Both the position numbers and the translations under genes were made by a program. Below, piece after piece: positions 11,464-24,505 of a DNA stretch of 64,000 nucleotides (position 1 is its first letter; each line of letters starts with the position of its first letter). The notes under the pieces are model-generated. The model ran no database searches and was not told the DNA's origin. It saw nothing but the letters and a program-made list of their open reading frames with translations. The DNA lies in the NCBI GenBank assembly GCA_024138025.1, contig JAMXBD010000401.1, positions 124,001 through 188,000 on the forward strand, read 5' to 3'. The DNA is from Combretum micranthum. Lineage: Eukaryota; Streptophyta; Magnoliopsida; Myrtales; Combretaceae.

Positions 11464-11569
11464 GCTAGTGTCCAGACACTAGCATGATAAAAAAGACTGA
11501 TTATGCAACCACAGCTAATGTTCGGACACAAGCATCTAGTTTCTATGGGTTAGCATTCGGACACTAGCC
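11464..11569. repeat. three copies of a 20-bp near-palindromic motif
   Basis: The first copy, 11464-11483, is a perfect palindrome with 9-bp arms (GCTAGTGTC and GACACTAGC) separated by CA. A second, imperfect copy is at 11514-11533 and a third at 11550-11569, both with the core TTCGGACAC. The copies are 35-50 bp apart. Confidence 0.6.
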
Positions 11570-12905
11570 ATGTTTGATTTGGGAGCTTTTGACCAAATAC
11601 TTAGGGTCTATACATTAAGGATAATCCAGACGACAAGCTTAATATGTGCAAACAAAGTGTAGATGATGCTTTGGATACAAAGGAGCATTTGAAGAATTCT
11701 AGATGGCATTTGGCCGTAGGGAGTACAAAATAGACATTAAAAGCATTAAATGTAGAGGCAAATTAGTCATAATAATTCCAACGATCAAATCCTTTGGAGA
11801 AGCTACAAAATTGAGTCTCTTAGCAAGTTTTGAAAGTTTGAAAAGCACTTTTTTGCATGCAAACAATTTTTTTATTTCGTTGGATCAATATGTGTAAGCA
11901 TCCAGATTTATATAATATGAATTTGATGATCATCAAGTATATAATATAAAATTTTTGGAAAAAGCTTTAAGAAAAGTCATAAAGATCAATTTTGATTTTT
12001 CGAGATTTAAAAATATTATAATATAAACAATTTAATTGTCATCTAAGAGATAGAATTGCAATCAATAAATTTCAAAATACAATTTGCCATAATTTGTCTC
12101 AATCGTTGGTCAATAATAACTTGATGAACTAACAAAGTAATTATTAGAGTTTTAGTAAATATAAAAAACATATAACAATTAGTAATTGTAAACTTCAGAA
12201 AAAATTTTCGTAATTAGAAATCATAATTAAAAATAGTAATTTATCAATGCAGCATTTGTATGTAATTATAAAACTCAACAGGTAATAAATAATATTAAAG
12301 AAATAAAGACTCTAGAAACAAATGAACTGTTGTAATAATATCACATGATAAGTTAATAATTAAGAATATAACTAAAATAAACATCTTAATATTTTGATCA
12401 TGAGATAAAAACAACATTAAAAATGGTTTAAGCAAATAGTATACTAGGTAGATAACTTTAAGCCTTGATTTAAACTTAGTGTAGAAATTAAACTTAGACA
12501 ATTATCAATTTTATAAATCAAATTATTCAATTCTTTTCCAACCATCAATTTGAATCCCTTTTCTTTCATTTTCAAATCCCTAAACTTTCGAATAAATAAT
12601 TTAAATGTTTATTAAATTCTTAAACTCTTAAAATTTTAGTTTAATTTTCTTTTCGTAAATCTCTATAAATTTTGAGTCCAACTACTTATTTATAAATGTT
12701 AGTTTTTAAGCTTGAATTCAAACTAAATATCAAATTTCTACAAATTAAACTCGTAAGCTTGACTTTTGATTTAGATAATAAATTTCTATTTTATAAGTCC
12801 TCGTATTTCTTTCTAATTATTTTTAGTACTTAAGATAATTATCTTAAAAGTTAAGTCAAAGCTTTTACCCATAAATATCCCTTAAATATCTTTTAAACCT
12901 TATCC

Positions 12906-13012
12906 TTACCCTTCCTTTTTCATTTCTTCCCCTGCCTCTTTTCTTTTCTTTTCCCTTCTTTTCCTCTTCTCCTTCTCCTTCTACATTTCTTCTTTCTCTT
13001 CTTCTTCTTCTT
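12906..13012. repeat. pyrimidine-rich low-complexity tract
   Basis: This is a run of CTT, CCTT and TTCC repeats on the plus strand. It generates arginine/glutamate-rich open frames on the opposite strand that have no protein-like character. Confidence 0.75.
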
Positions 13013-13747
13013 AAAAAGCCTAAAGCTATAAATTTCAAATTTAATAAGATTATAGAAAAAAGTAAAGACAGAAAATAAGATAAAAGATGAAGAATATGCA
13101 TGAAGAAGCTATATCCACTCAAAGGAGGACAGTGGTAGTAAAGATCAAGTAGCCTATATTTGCCAAACATGTAAGTTAAGTCATTTTCTTTGTTTTGATT
13201 GTTGTAGATGTATGTAAATGATGAGTTAGCGCTAGAAATAAAAATAGGATATATGATAAAATTAGTAAACAAGTGGTGCATGAACATGTATGGTTAAAAC
13301 TTAGGGAAATGTATGTATATGTATATGTATAGGTTAGATAAATGATGATATGAATTAAAGACATACGATATAATATAAGCTATGACTATGGATGGGTTAG
13401 TTGCTTTTATGGTGTTTTTGTTAAAGTATGTTGAAAATAAGTAGTGAAACTTGGATAAAAGAAACTAGGGAAATCACAATAATAGATGCCCTATTAATCA
13501 TGGGCGTGAATGGCCTTTGGTATGCTTGGATTAAAATTTTGTAGATAATCAAAGGAATGATGATACCCTTAGTACAAACTGATCTAAGTTTAAAAAAAAA
13601 CCACGGACATGATAGGGACCTTAGTATACACTGATCAAATTTTGAACGATGATCATGGGTGTGATTTTCACCAACGGTTCATATTGCAGCCTAAATCATG
13701 GCCATGATTAAGGGCGTGATCTATCCCATGACACTGTTCATATAAAA

Positions 13748-13799
13748 AGAAGAAGAAGAAGAAGAAATGAAATAAAACTATATATATATATATATATAT
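13748..13799. repeat. (AGA)n and (TA)n microsatellites
   Basis: An AGA array at 13748-13766 is followed by a TA array at 13779-13799. Confidence 0.9.
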
Positions 13800-14246
13800 T
13801 AGTACTTGTACAATTATAAATAACTCAAGAGAATTAATAGGTTTAATAACTAATTAGACTTAATATAGTTTTAAGTATAAAAAAACAATTAGTAAATCCT
13901 AGTTTGACTTAATTTAATGAATCTTAATGAGCTCTAATGGACTAGACTAATTAAGATCCTATAAGATATATGACAATGATCTAGTGAGATAATTGAATAT
14001 GACTCAGTAATTGAATTAAATAATTAAGTCTAATAAACTTGATTAAGTTTAACTTAAAGTAGACTTAACTTGTAAATGACTTAGAAATAATATAATTGCA
14101 ATATGATAAGATAAACCATGAATAATATAGGGAATCTATGTTTCAATTAGATAAAAGACATATGCTAAAATTAATAAAGAATCAAGAAGATCATTTATAT
14201 GATTAAACTTGAGAAGGTAACTATGAATACATATTATGATTTAGTT

Positions 14247-14270
14247 TATATATATATATATATATACACA
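14247..14270. repeat. (TA)n(CA)n microsatellite
   Basis: Alternating TA runs into a short CA array. Confidence 0.85.
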
Positions 14271-14879
14271 CGAAAATTAAAGTTTTGGAATGTAACTTGA
14301 TATAACTCAAATACCAATTTATCAAATGATGTTTATTTTTTTTTAAATCTAGTAGTTAAATTTAAAATGATATGACTATAAATATATATACGGGTTTTAG
14401 TTCACCAAAAGGAATTAGAATTTTGAAATTCGATATAATATAATTCTAGTATTAAATCTAATTTTGAATCAAGTAGATAAATCTCAAGGATAAGTCTATA
14501 TAAGTATATGTATATTTTGGCATATATATAGGAAGAATAGAGTTTCTAAGCAAAACTTAAGTAAATTAAGTAGATAATACCTAATATAATGATATAGGTT
14601 GTAATTAAGATTTTAAACTTAAGGAAACACTAAAAACTACAGTTATGAATTTCGACAAACACAAGATAATAAGGAAGTAAAGTGTAGATTTGTACAAAAC
14701 ATAAAAGCTATGAGTAATATAATCATATTAATTAAAGATATATACTTAAAGTAAGATTAAGAGAAGCATAATGAAGATAAATATGAGTCTATGATTCAAC
14801 CAATTGTGAAATAATAAACTAAAAGTGAGTTTAAATACTGAATTTAATAAAGTATACAATAAGAAAGGTAATGAGTGAT

Positions 14880-15638
14880 TGCTATTTCTTTTCATTGGAG
14901 GAACAAATTAATCTTTTGTTTTCTCAAAAGATTACTATGAATTAACTAGGATGATAAGTGAGTAACTTTGACTTTATTATATTATTTATGCTTGTAATCT
15001 AGTTGCATATATGTTAATATAAACAAAACTGGCAATGTGTGGAGATTGGGTACTCCTTTGCTGTTTGGTGATTGCTTTAGTTGATAACTCATTATAATAA
15101 AAGGGATAAGTATTCTTTTGGTGGTGATTGTGAAATATGAATTGAATATTTTTTTAAATTGGTATGGTCATTAGATAATATGATCTAAGTCTTAGTTGAA
15201 CCTTAAGTGAAACGGACATGCATTACATGACAATATAACTTGCATTAGCATGATATTCATGTCATGTATTGGCACCTTAGTTTTGTGGTATTGCTAAGTT
15301 ATTTAGTGAATTAATCTCTTTAGAAGGTCACCATTGGTCTATCAGCCTCCAAAAACAAAGTAGGCACCAAAGGATGTTGCTTGAGAGAGAGTTGACATGG
15401 AGGTAATAGTACTTATTGGAGTTTTTGAGTTCTAAGATGAAGTTGAGATGATATTATATCATATTATATTATAATATATGGGTTTGAAAAGAATTTCTCT
15501 TGAGTATGAATTACTTGAGGTTTGGACTCTTGTCATTTAAACTGTGTATGACCCATATGGTTGATTGTTGCATTGCATATACTTGTTAATTATACTTGCT
15601 TGATATTTGTTTGATGTCTGTTCTGATCTAGTTACTTT
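14880..15638 (+). repeat. possible decayed LTR leader fragment
   Basis: Scattered phrases match the plus-strand LTR leader in order: a GTGAGTAAC donor-like site near 14960, TATGCTTGTAATCTAGTTGCA just after it, and AAACGGACATG near 15211, which the LTR at 1-2401 also has. The terminal block is missing. This is a weak match read by eye. Confidence 0.25.
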
Positions 15639-15751
15639 TGTTACATCCTACAGGGTACCCTAAACGCGACAGCCCATCACACTCAATATTAAGACTTAAG
15701 TATCACAACCTTGGTCATCCTAAAAGTCTCGATATCGAATGTAAGGCATAT
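15639..15751 (-). repeat. old minus-strand LTR, end fragment (split by element 1)
   Basis: The segment begins TGTTACATCCTACAGGGTACC, a degraded version of the TGTCACGCC...GGGTACCC block that opens every minus-strand LTR here. It continues with recognisable LTR text (CTCAATATTAAGACTTAAG) up to the insertion point of element 1. It resumes at 32924. The bases flanking element 1 are CATAT (15747-15751) and CATAC (32924-32928), a 5-bp target duplication with one mismatch. Confidence 0.7.
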
Positions 15752-16448
15752 TGTAAATCCCCGAAATTTTTGATCCAAAATTGAGACCTAAACCCTAATC
15801 GGAAGTCAAACGGATTCTTAGGTCAAACAAAACCCTAGTTTACCGTAACCTTTTAACTCCGAGATTGCCGTTTTCTCAAGCCCTAGAAAACGAAGTTGGA
15901 GAAATTAGCTCAAATAGTTCGTAATAACCATAGGTTTTATAAAAGTTTCAGTTTCGCGATTTTCGGATGTCCTTCGAACCCGAACGGACACAGTTCTCAA
16001 AAAACGTGTCCGGAGGGCCAGAATACTAAAAATATTCCGAATACACCGTTAGACTCGAAAAATATAAGATTTCCAAAAATATCAATTTCATAATTTTTCA
16101 ATAACTAAAAATATCAAATATCACTTTTATACTCGTATTTTCTTACTACCGGTATTAAATTGTCATGTCTACTTTTACATTACACTATTTTATACTATTC
16201 TACACTATTCATCTATCTCTACTTTTTCTTACAACCTATTCTTATAAGCCATACACCTATTTCTTACACATTTTCATTTCCAATACAACCTCACATCTTT
16301 CATTTCTTACTTTTAATTAATCAAAAGACAAAAAATTTACTTTTCCTCTTCCCCATACATCAAATTGGCGCCGGCCCTCTCTCTCCCATGCTCAATTTGT
16401 TTTAATTTCCAAATATTTAATTAACACAATTTATCTCCCACATTTTCC

Positions 16449-16456
16449 TATAAATA
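16449..16456 (+). promoter_or_regulatory. TATA box of the element 1 5' LTR
   Basis: TATAAATA follows a pyrimidine-rich U3 zone and precedes a C/T-rich stretch typical of plant transcription starts. It is 697 bp into the LTR; the TATA boxes of the LTRs at 29743, 39230 (minus), 61726 (minus) and 61754 lie at nearly the same depth. Transcription would start near 16480, giving an unusually long R-U5 leader of about 2.5 kb. Confidence 0.7.
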
Positions 16457-16572
16457 CCCCCTCATACCTTCACTTTTTTCACACTTCTTCTTCTCTAAAG
16501 TTACTATACTAAAATCTCTCCCAAATTCTTTCAAGAGTTCTCTCAAGAAGTCTTCTTAAGTTAGTTTCCTTT

Positions 16573-16580
16573 AGGTAAGA
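16573..16580 (+). other. candidate 5' splice site in the LTR leader
   Basis: AG/GTAAGA lies about 120 bp after the TATA box and matches the plant 5' splice consensus. The 3' LTR has the same site at 30540-30547, and the A-type LTR at 2988 has AG/GTAAAG at 4711. Use in vivo is inferred. Confidence 0.35.
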
Positions 16581-18302
16581 AATTCTCAAGAATTCTTCAT
16601 GTTCATCTACTTAGTATGAGCTTAGTGTATGTTTTCTAAAACCATGAAGGTTAAGAAAGCAACATTAGATTCATACTTTGTTTTTGTTCATAATATCAAT
16701 CTCTTTATGTTCTTTATATTTCCTTTATGTTCTTTATAATTCCTTTATGTTACTACTATCTAATAATCTATATAACTTATATACTATTTAGAGCATATAA
16801 GCTCATTGTCTTACAATTTATTTATCTTTCATGCAATTTACTTCATTTCAAGTTATCTAATTTCAAGTTGATTTTAAGACTAGTCATTCTAGTCTTAGAC
16901 TTGTCCTCATCAAGTTAAAACAATTCTTTTCTTTTTGGGACTAGTCTTTTCTTAGTCCAAGGTACCTTGATGAAGCTAAGGTCCCGATACTTGATTTATT
17001 TATTTAAGCTTTCAAGTTCTTATGTTCCTTTATCTATACTATAGTTATGATTCATATTCATGCATGAACATAATGTCTTTTTGTCTCAACAAAAATAAAT
17101 GAGAAAGTGTTTTCTTGAATTAAAGATTCTTTCTAAAAGAAATGAATTTCTTAAAAACCCATGACCATGTATGGGAATGGTTTTTCTTACATAAACAAAA
17201 GATTTTATGAAAACTTATCTTTTATCAAGAAGTAGAGATTCTTTTGGAATCATACAAGAAATAAAAAATGCCATTTTGCTACTTTTGAAATCCAAGTTTA
17301 GAAAATAAGACCACACTTTAAGAAATCAAAATAATTACAAAAGATTTCATTTAGAAATAGAATATTCATCTTAAATAACTAAAAGATCCTTCAAAAGTAA
17401 AATAAATATTCAATAGAATCTCAAGTTCAAAATCTTTTAGAACCTTACCTTTACAAGTTGAGACAACTTCATTTACTTCATACATATGTGATAAGTCATT
17501 ACAAAAATATATATATGCCTTTCAAAAGTTTACACAATAATTGAAGTATTTATCTTTTCAAATGAGCCTTGTGTACAAGAAGAAAAACAAGTGTTTACAA
17601 AATTCGTGGCAAATCTGGACGCTGTCTTTTCGAAACCCAAACGACTTAGTTTTATGGAAATAAGCTTAGAAATACATAGATCTTTTCGAGTAGGTAGAAA
17701 ACGATATATAATACGCGAAATTCCGAGTTAAAATGAGCAAGTTATGACCATTTTAAGTTGGAATTTCCCCTTATACGATTTTACTACGATTTTAAGAAAA
17801 GATTAGAATCTTCAAAGATAGAATTTTATGAAATACTCATTTTGGGTATTTTTCTTGATTAGATAATCACGAGGAGGATTGTGCGTATCCCGAGGATTAC
17901 TACGATTAAGTGGAAGTTCCGAACGACCCATCCAATTCAAGAAAGGTGTCACCATGGCCGAGTGAGTTACTTCCCGATAATTTTCCTCATACTCTTGATT
18001 GTGCTTGTAAAATTAGTTGCACTAGAATCTAAGCCAAAAATAAAAAAGAAGTGTATGATAATATGTTGAAAGGATACTAAGTATATCGAAACCCGATTTG
18101 ATTGTAATAAAGTTGTATGTATATTAATGTCTTGAATTGTTTGAATTGGTTGATCACTTGAAAGAAGTTAAATGTAACTACTAGACTTTAACTAAAGAAA
18201 TTATTCATGCACCTCATATGTTGAGTCACATTGCATTCACTACTATACAATTGGTGGGACAAGTGTATAATAGTGGTGGTAGACATAACCGGTATATCAT
18301 GT

Positions 18303-18378
18303 AAGTGGCTAGTGGGAGCCTGTAATAACTACAAGTTTTTAAGTGGCTAGTAGGAGCCTGTAATAACTACAAGTTTTT
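18303..18378 (+). repeat. 38-bp tandem duplication in the 5' LTR
   Basis: Two adjacent 38-bp units start AAGTGGCTAG at 18303 and 18341. The 3' LTR has a single unit at 32236-32273, so copy number changed after insertion or during reverse transcription. Confidence 0.85.
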
Positions 18379-19030
18379 GATGGCGTATAGGAGCCGGTAA
18401 GATCTATAAAAGTATTTTTAAAAGTTGTGGCTGTAATTGTCCTGAATACCCAACCCCGAATGAAGGGCGTAAATTCATTCAACATATGATTCCCGGAAAG
18501 TCATATGTCTTGTATGCTCACGTGGTTGTTGCATTTCATACGTGTGAATAATAAACTTGATTGATAATTTACTTCGAGTATGAATTTTGGGATTTACTCA
18601 GTAAGCCATAAGCTTATAGATATTTGTATTCTCAGCAACACCCATTTTGTACCCATGGTCTTCCAGTACCCATATACGTTTTATGTTGAAGCATTTGGAG
18701 GAAATCTACTCGAAGACTTAGATTAGAATTCCTATGAAATCTTTAATTTTGGATTTTATGAAGTTATCTCGATCCTTGGAATCAGCGGGGGTATGCCCCT
18801 AAGAAATTATGTAACAAACCTGTGGTTATTTAGGATATGATATACTTTATTTCTGAATTCTTGTATGTTTTTACTTGCTTAAACTATGCTTCCCAAAAGC
18901 GTCTCCTATTACCGTGTTAGACGCCTTACATATAATACTAAGGCTTTCGCATGACTAAGGTAGCCATTCTTAAGCCTTGATATTATATGTGGCGGACTGC
19001 CACGTTTAGGGTACCCTCTGGGGCGTGACA

Positions 19031-19050
19031 ATTTAAGTTGGTATCAGAGC
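19031..19050 (+). other. primer binding site (initiator tRNA-Met)
   Basis: TGGTATCAGAGC at 19039-19050, eight bases after the LTR end, is complementary to the 3' end of plant initiator tRNA-Met, the usual minus-strand primer for this superfamily. Confidence 0.9.
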
Positions 19051-20112
19051 AACAAGTTTATAGAAATAAACGTAATAGGAATAAACCTAGAATAGAAAAA
19101 GATAGATAGGTTTACGAAAGGTCTTAGATAGAATTAGATGAGTCTAGAAATTCTCAAAAAAAAAAAAGGGAGAATTTATGACCTCCCTTGTCCTTTAAAA
19201 TTTACCCTTGGAGAAGTTAGGGTTAAGGCCCAATGTTGAACTTAAGAAATGAAGAAACCCTTGTAAAGTAGGAAGCCCCTGTAAGGAGTTTTCCCTATTA
19301 GATAGACATAGAAGTTTCTTACGATATGGAATGTCTTATGTACCGTTACAACCCCTATGCTCCAAAAAGCTACGTTCTTTTTTTGAAATAATAGATGTTT
19401 AGTTTTCCCGATTTTCGAGTTTGGATTTCCATGGGACGATTTTATATCTAAGCCCACAACGAGCCCGTAGGTCATGGACGAGATAAGGATATTTCCAACC
19501 AACATAAAGCCAGTCAAGATTTCAAATGACCTGATGAGAATATCCCGAAGACCGATCTCGTGTAAGAAACCTGATCGAGAAAGAAGTGACGGAAGTATCC
19601 AATGAGGAGCATGCAGCGCAGACGAAGTTGATCAACGGGAGCCAAGCAAGTCTAGAAATCAACCTTCCCGCAAAGGAAAAAGAATGACGGACCGAAGCAA
19701 CTTGAAGCTGGTCGTAACTAAGATGGCTAAGGACGACTTGAAGAAAAGATCAAAGAAAGAAGGAAGGATCCACATGAGCAATCCCATGTTTCCAAAAAGA
19801 ATTCTGTAACCAGGTCGACTTAGGATAAAGGATCGATTAGTAGATTAATTTATATTTTCGAAAAAGTGTTTAATATTTGTTGTATTTTGAATTTCTTTTA
19901 CCTTGATTTCTTTATAAGATTTTATTCCCTTCTATACTTTAATTAAATATGTTGGTTTAAACAAATTTCATCTCTTGATTTAGTTGCTTAAATTTCTCTT
20001 GTGATATTTCCCTTTATATGTTTATTTCTTTGAAAATTTCCGCAATTTCCGTAACTTAGTATGTAAAAGACTTAATAAATCCAGTATTTACATAAACGAT
20101 TAAAACAGCCGA
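19051..20112 (+). other. element 1 leader between PBS and gag
   Basis: There is no intact reading frame. The equivalent interval of element 2 holds an ORF (49976-50312, minus). Around 19260-19390 there is a faint, gapped resemblance to it (GTAGGAAG, AAGGAG, AGTTTCTTACGATATGGA), but stops occur in every frame. The rest is unassigned. A pyrimidine-rich stretch ending CCGTAACTTAG near 20060 could act as a splice acceptor before gag; this is a guess. Confidence 0.35.
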
Positions 20113-20311
20113 CCTAGAAAGGGACGACCGAGGATGAGGTAGGCATCAAATAACCCACCGAATAAGTTAACCAACCAGAAGTGCCCCCGGGGCTCCTGCC
20201 CCAGACCAGCAAGGCAATCTCCAAGCCACTCTGGGCCAATTAACACAGCTTCTTAATGTGTTAGTTCAACAACAACAGAGGAATATGCCACTCCCGCACC
20301 AGCTCAAGCAC
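20113..20311 (+). pseudogene. gag: element 1 gag, N-terminal part
   Basis: Translation gives an arginine-rich start followed by SNNPPNK and, after a frameshift, APGAPAPDQQGNLQ and LGQLTQLLNVLVQQQQ, an N-terminal Gag linker with a glutamine-rich helix. Element 2 has the same order at 49039-48780 on the minus strand (arginine-rich, HASNN, then a helix). The frame is interrupted before the solo LTR at 20312 cuts it. Confidence 0.6.
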
Positions 20312-22281
20312 TGTAAGCCCCGGAAAATTTCAGTAAATAATTTCAAAATGAACTTCGAAAATAAACCTTAAAAATCACTCCAAATTAAAACCGAATTTCG
20401 ATAAATCCTAAATTACGAACGAATCCAAATTTCTCAATCTTGAGAAAATCTAAAAATAAAATAAGGACTACAAAAGTCCTTAAGTCCAAAAACCATTACG
20501 TAAGATAAACTTCTTACCTAATCTACAATTCATAAAAATCGGGATAAAAATAAAACACAGTGATAATTTGCTAAAAAGCAAGTTAATCCATAACATGACA
20601 ATTTGAAGGATCAGGAAATCACCAAAGGCCAATTCCATAATTAGGCTTTGGCACGATTAAGAAAACTTCATCTGCCAATAATAAAATATAGACTTTGGAA
20701 ATTCTCCAAACGACCAGACTAATAATCCTAAGAGACGGAAATCACAATAAAGCCCTAACGATCAAATCAAACCCCCAAAAATCATAGAACGAGTTAGAAA
20801 TTAAAATCTCGTAATCTTAAGAAGGAAGAATTCAAGAAACAAAATAACAAATTAGATAATCCTTAAAGTTAACCAATTGTTCATAAAACCTTAAATCAAA
20901 GCAAAAAATAAATTCGAAAACAAAACACTATGAAGATCCTTTTTCAAAACAAATTATAAGAATCAAGATTTCCCCAAATCATTCCAAAAATCGATAATTG
21001 ACTCAAACTCAAGAAAATCATATATGGTAACCATTACCGATATAATTCCGAATATAATAATTCAATCAAGATTTCCGAAAGCAATAAGAGATATTAAATG
21101 CTTATAAAAATAAAATTTAAAATAAATTTCTCAAACTACATACGTTGTATAAACAGAAAATCTCAAGTTTCCAATTGGCAAAGGTCCTAAACCGGAAAGT
21201 CATCCGAAACCCTAACCGGAATACAATAGCTTAAGTCCGGCAATCTAGCGCCCTTAACTCTAGAGGCCGAAAGATAGTTTAAATAAGTAGAATAGCTCGT
21301 AGTAATATAAGTTTGTTCACAAATATCATATTGGTAAATTTTTGACCTATCTCGAACCCGTTCGGATACAGACTTCGAAAAGCGTGTCCCGGGACTCGAG
21401 ATATCAAAAATATACCATTAGTACCGTTAGACTCGTAATTCGCGAGATTTCTAAATATATGTTATATAATTTTTCGGGTTATAAAAGTTACAGTTATAAC
21501 CTTTTTATCGTATTTTCATTTATACCGGTAATTGATTATTCTTTTGCACTATTCATTTTATTTCATTACACAATTTTATTATTATTATTATTATTTTTAT
21601 ACCCTGGGTTTCCTAGTAATCAAGTAAACTTCGAAAACCAGAAAATGAACCCTAAACCGGTTTAGTTCAAACTTTGTGAGAAAGACCGAGAACCCTAATT
21701 CCGGCTTTTCCTCGGTTTCCAAATAAGAAACTTTTATAAGCAAAATAATTTTGATATAGTTCTTGATTATATTTCAAACCAAGAAAAGATCAGATTTGAA
21801 AATTTCAATTCCGGGTCATCCGAGACCCATTATAGAAAAGCGTGCCCCGGAAACTAGAATTTCAAAACTTTCTTTATGAAGACTCATTTGAATCGAAATA
21901 AAATAAGGATTTCAAAAATATATTTTTCATAATTTTCCGGCTTACGAAAAATACAGTTATAGCCTTTTTATTCGTATTTCCTTACTACCGGAAATCAAAT
22001 TGTCTTGTCAACTATTCCTCACTATTCAAAAAGTACACCTATGACTACCTATCAGCCTACCCTACAAGTCTAACTTACCATCACTCAATCAACCCTTCTT
22101 CCATAACTTTTGTCCCTTAACTTCTCTTACACTCTTAACAATTTCACATCAAGTTAAATCAATCAAAACAAAGTCAAATCAAACTTTTTCTTCCCCCTTC
22201 ATGAATAGTGATGGACGAAATTGCCCCCCCTCCATGCTCCATTTGAATTTTCTTTTACTTCTTTAACCTAATCTCATTCCA

Positions 22282-22289
22282 TATAAATA
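22282..22289 (+). promoter_or_regulatory. TATA box of the mosaic LTR
   Basis: TATAAATA lies about 680 bp after the B-type start at 21600, the usual B/C spacing, but 1970 bp after the real LTR start because of the A-type extension. A CAA/GTAAGT donor-like site follows at 22453. Confidence 0.65.
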
Positions 22290-24480
22290 CTACATTTTCT
22301 CTCTCTTTCTTCATTCCTCACTTTTTCAAACTTTGAAAAGTGAAAAGCTCTCAAAAATCCTCTCCTTTTCCTCTCTTGGCCGAAACCTCTCAAGCCACAC
22401 ACACACACATACAACTTCTCCATTTTCTCTTTATATCTCCATTCCACTTCAAGTAAGTAAAGTTCCACTTACTTCCACTCATGAAACTTTGTTATGGCTA
22501 AGTGATTTTTGGATATTCAACTCCATGTTCCCATGATCTTTTAGTAGGACAATGAGATATCAAAACAAAAATCCCGAACCATTACAAAGTGATCTAACTT
22601 TTAAAGCTTTCATACCAAAAGCTTTATTTTCCTCAAAAAGTTTTAAACAAAGATCTTTTATAAAAATATGGTTTTTATGTTTTCAAAACTCATTTAAGCA
22701 TTTGATATAGTAGATCTATCATTTTACTACTCTATTCATGTAGGCATTTAAGATCTCATCTTCATTTTGTGTTTATGTGCATTAATAGTTTTTAATGCTT
22801 TTGTCTTTAGTAAATCACCTTCCTAGTATGTAGATCTATGGTTAGATAAGTTAATAAAGTCAAAAAGGAAAACACTTTTCAAAATATGAACTTGTGTAAA
22901 TTCGGATCACTTTGAAAACCTAGGTCAAAAACACTTTTATCAACTTCTAAACATGTATTTTACAAGAGAAATGAAGCCTATGGGTAATAGATAATGTTTG
23001 GTAGTATTTTTCATGAGTCTAAATGAGTTTTTCTAAAGAAAATGTTGGAAACAAGAAATGAAGTCCATAGAAGTTTTGAGTAAAAGTCATGTATAAAAAT
23101 TCGTAATAATGGATGTAGGGTTAGAAAACACTATTTTTCCAACTTCAAAAATGATATTTTCTTAAATAAATGAAGTCCTTAGGATATATATAAAATACTT
23201 AAAGTTTCAAGTATAAAATATATTTTCCTAAAGGAATCAACTTGAAAATGGACTTTTGTAAATTCGGATTTTTGGAAACCCCATAGAAAAGACCCACTTA
23301 AAAGTTTATAAATGAAGATTTTATTAAGAAATAAAGGCCTTAGGATATAACTAATATAAGGGTCAAAATTTCTTTAAACAAAGTGGAGTTTTTCTAAAGA
23401 AAATCCTTGTAAAATGTAGATGTGGTCAAGTGTAGTAAATTCACTTACTAAACTTTGGTATGAAATGGTTTCTAAGAAAAGTTTATTTTCAAATTCTTTA
23501 AACTAAAAAGTTATAAGAACATAGACTCATTAGAGTTCATATCATGACATTCATGATAGGGAAAATCATTACCATTGCATTTAGTTTCATTTTACACTTA
23601 GGAATCTCAAGTGCATTCATGAAAACCGCATTTTCGGAATTTATGTTACCGCTGTACAGATCTGATCCCTCGTTTCCGAGGCTTAGATATTTTCAAAACT
23701 TGATTTAAACTTCGTATTTAGAAAGCTCTTCCGAAGTAGATAGAAATCGATATAAAATTTGCGAGATTCCGAGTTAAAATGACCAAGTTATGGCCGTTTT
23801 AAGTTGGAATTCCCGCTTAGGACGCGAATTACGAATTTGATAAGTTCGTATGAAGTCGTTGGATTAGTTTGAGTTGAAATACTGATTAGAGTATTTCTTC
23901 CTTTTTAGGTTATCCCGAGTTCGACGATTCCCTACCACCGGATATTATTACTAGAAGACCGGTGATCCAATGGCTGAGTGAGTTTTCTCCTTGTTTTGTT
24001 ACCTTGATTGTGCTTGTAATTAGTCGCATTAGAATTTTAGGAACAAGATAAAAATCGATGAATGGGGATGGGATATATGATGAGACTGTGATGAATGTAT
24101 GCCAAGGAATACTAAAGCATATCGAAACCACGATTTGATTGGATAACTGCATGATTCATATTATTTATGTGTATGATATTGCCTGGTCACTCTAAAGAAT
24201 GTATAAATATTTTGACCTAAGCAAAAAGTACATGCGCATCGACATATTGCATTTGGTAGCGTGCTACTCCTACGCAGGTCGATCGGTATGGTCCGAGACT
24301 CGTTTGAATAACGAGCCCGGTGCCAGAGCTCATTCTCGGGTACTAAGGCGCATGTGGATGCATCCTTGTATGAGCCTAGCCGAGTCGAGTGCTAAGAGCC
24401 GAGGGCTTGGGGACTAGCAGCGGTCGTGTAGACTCAATACCATTCCTAACCCAAGATACGGAGGGCGTAAATCCGTTCTG

Positions 24481-24505
24481 TGTGTGGGTTCCGGTTACCC
24501 ATACA
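24481..24505 (+). other. conserved hairpin (mosaic LTR copy)
   Basis: TGTGTGGGT pairs with ACCCATACA around the loop TCCGGTT. Compared with 7783-7807, an A-U pair in the stem has become G-C, so both strands changed together. Confidence 0.65.

Larger units (their letters stand above)
8317..15638. other. AT-rich region without recognisable genes
   Basis: No open reading frame here looks like a protein: the few long ones are low-complexity or shadow frames. No gag-pol domain, tRNA or rRNA is visible. The region holds microsatellites, several small inverted repeats and a pyrimidine-rich tract, listed separately. Near 8785 the bases GGGGTGTCTACA resemble the 3' end of some plant LTRs, but I found no matching start. 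The final 750 bases contain weak echoes of the LTR leader. It is probably old, decayed repeat or intergenic host DNA. Confidence 0.5.
15752..19030 (+). repeat. element 1 5' LTR (C-type)
   Basis: It begins TGTAAATCCCCG and ends GGGGCGTGACA, 3279 bp, and pairs with the 3' LTR at 29743-32923. The U3 carries TATAAATA about 0.7 kb in. The leader part carries an AG/GTAAGA donor-like site (16575), the 29-nt block (17728-17756), an ATG followed by GTGAGT (17954-17967), a 38-bp tandem duplication (18303-18378) and the hairpin at 18483-18507. It differs from the 3' LTR by one extra 38-bp unit and many small indels. Confidence 0.93.

Noticed and set aside
12865..13287. 140-codon minus-strand open frame ending in arginine/glutamate-rich repeats
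   Set aside because: Its second half is the translation of a CTT/CCTT tract and its first half is AT-rich text with no domain. The composition is low-complexity.
19242..19517. 91-codon minus-strand frame in the element 1 leader
   Set aside because: It is antisense to the element and has no counterpart in element 2. It is probably a chance frame.
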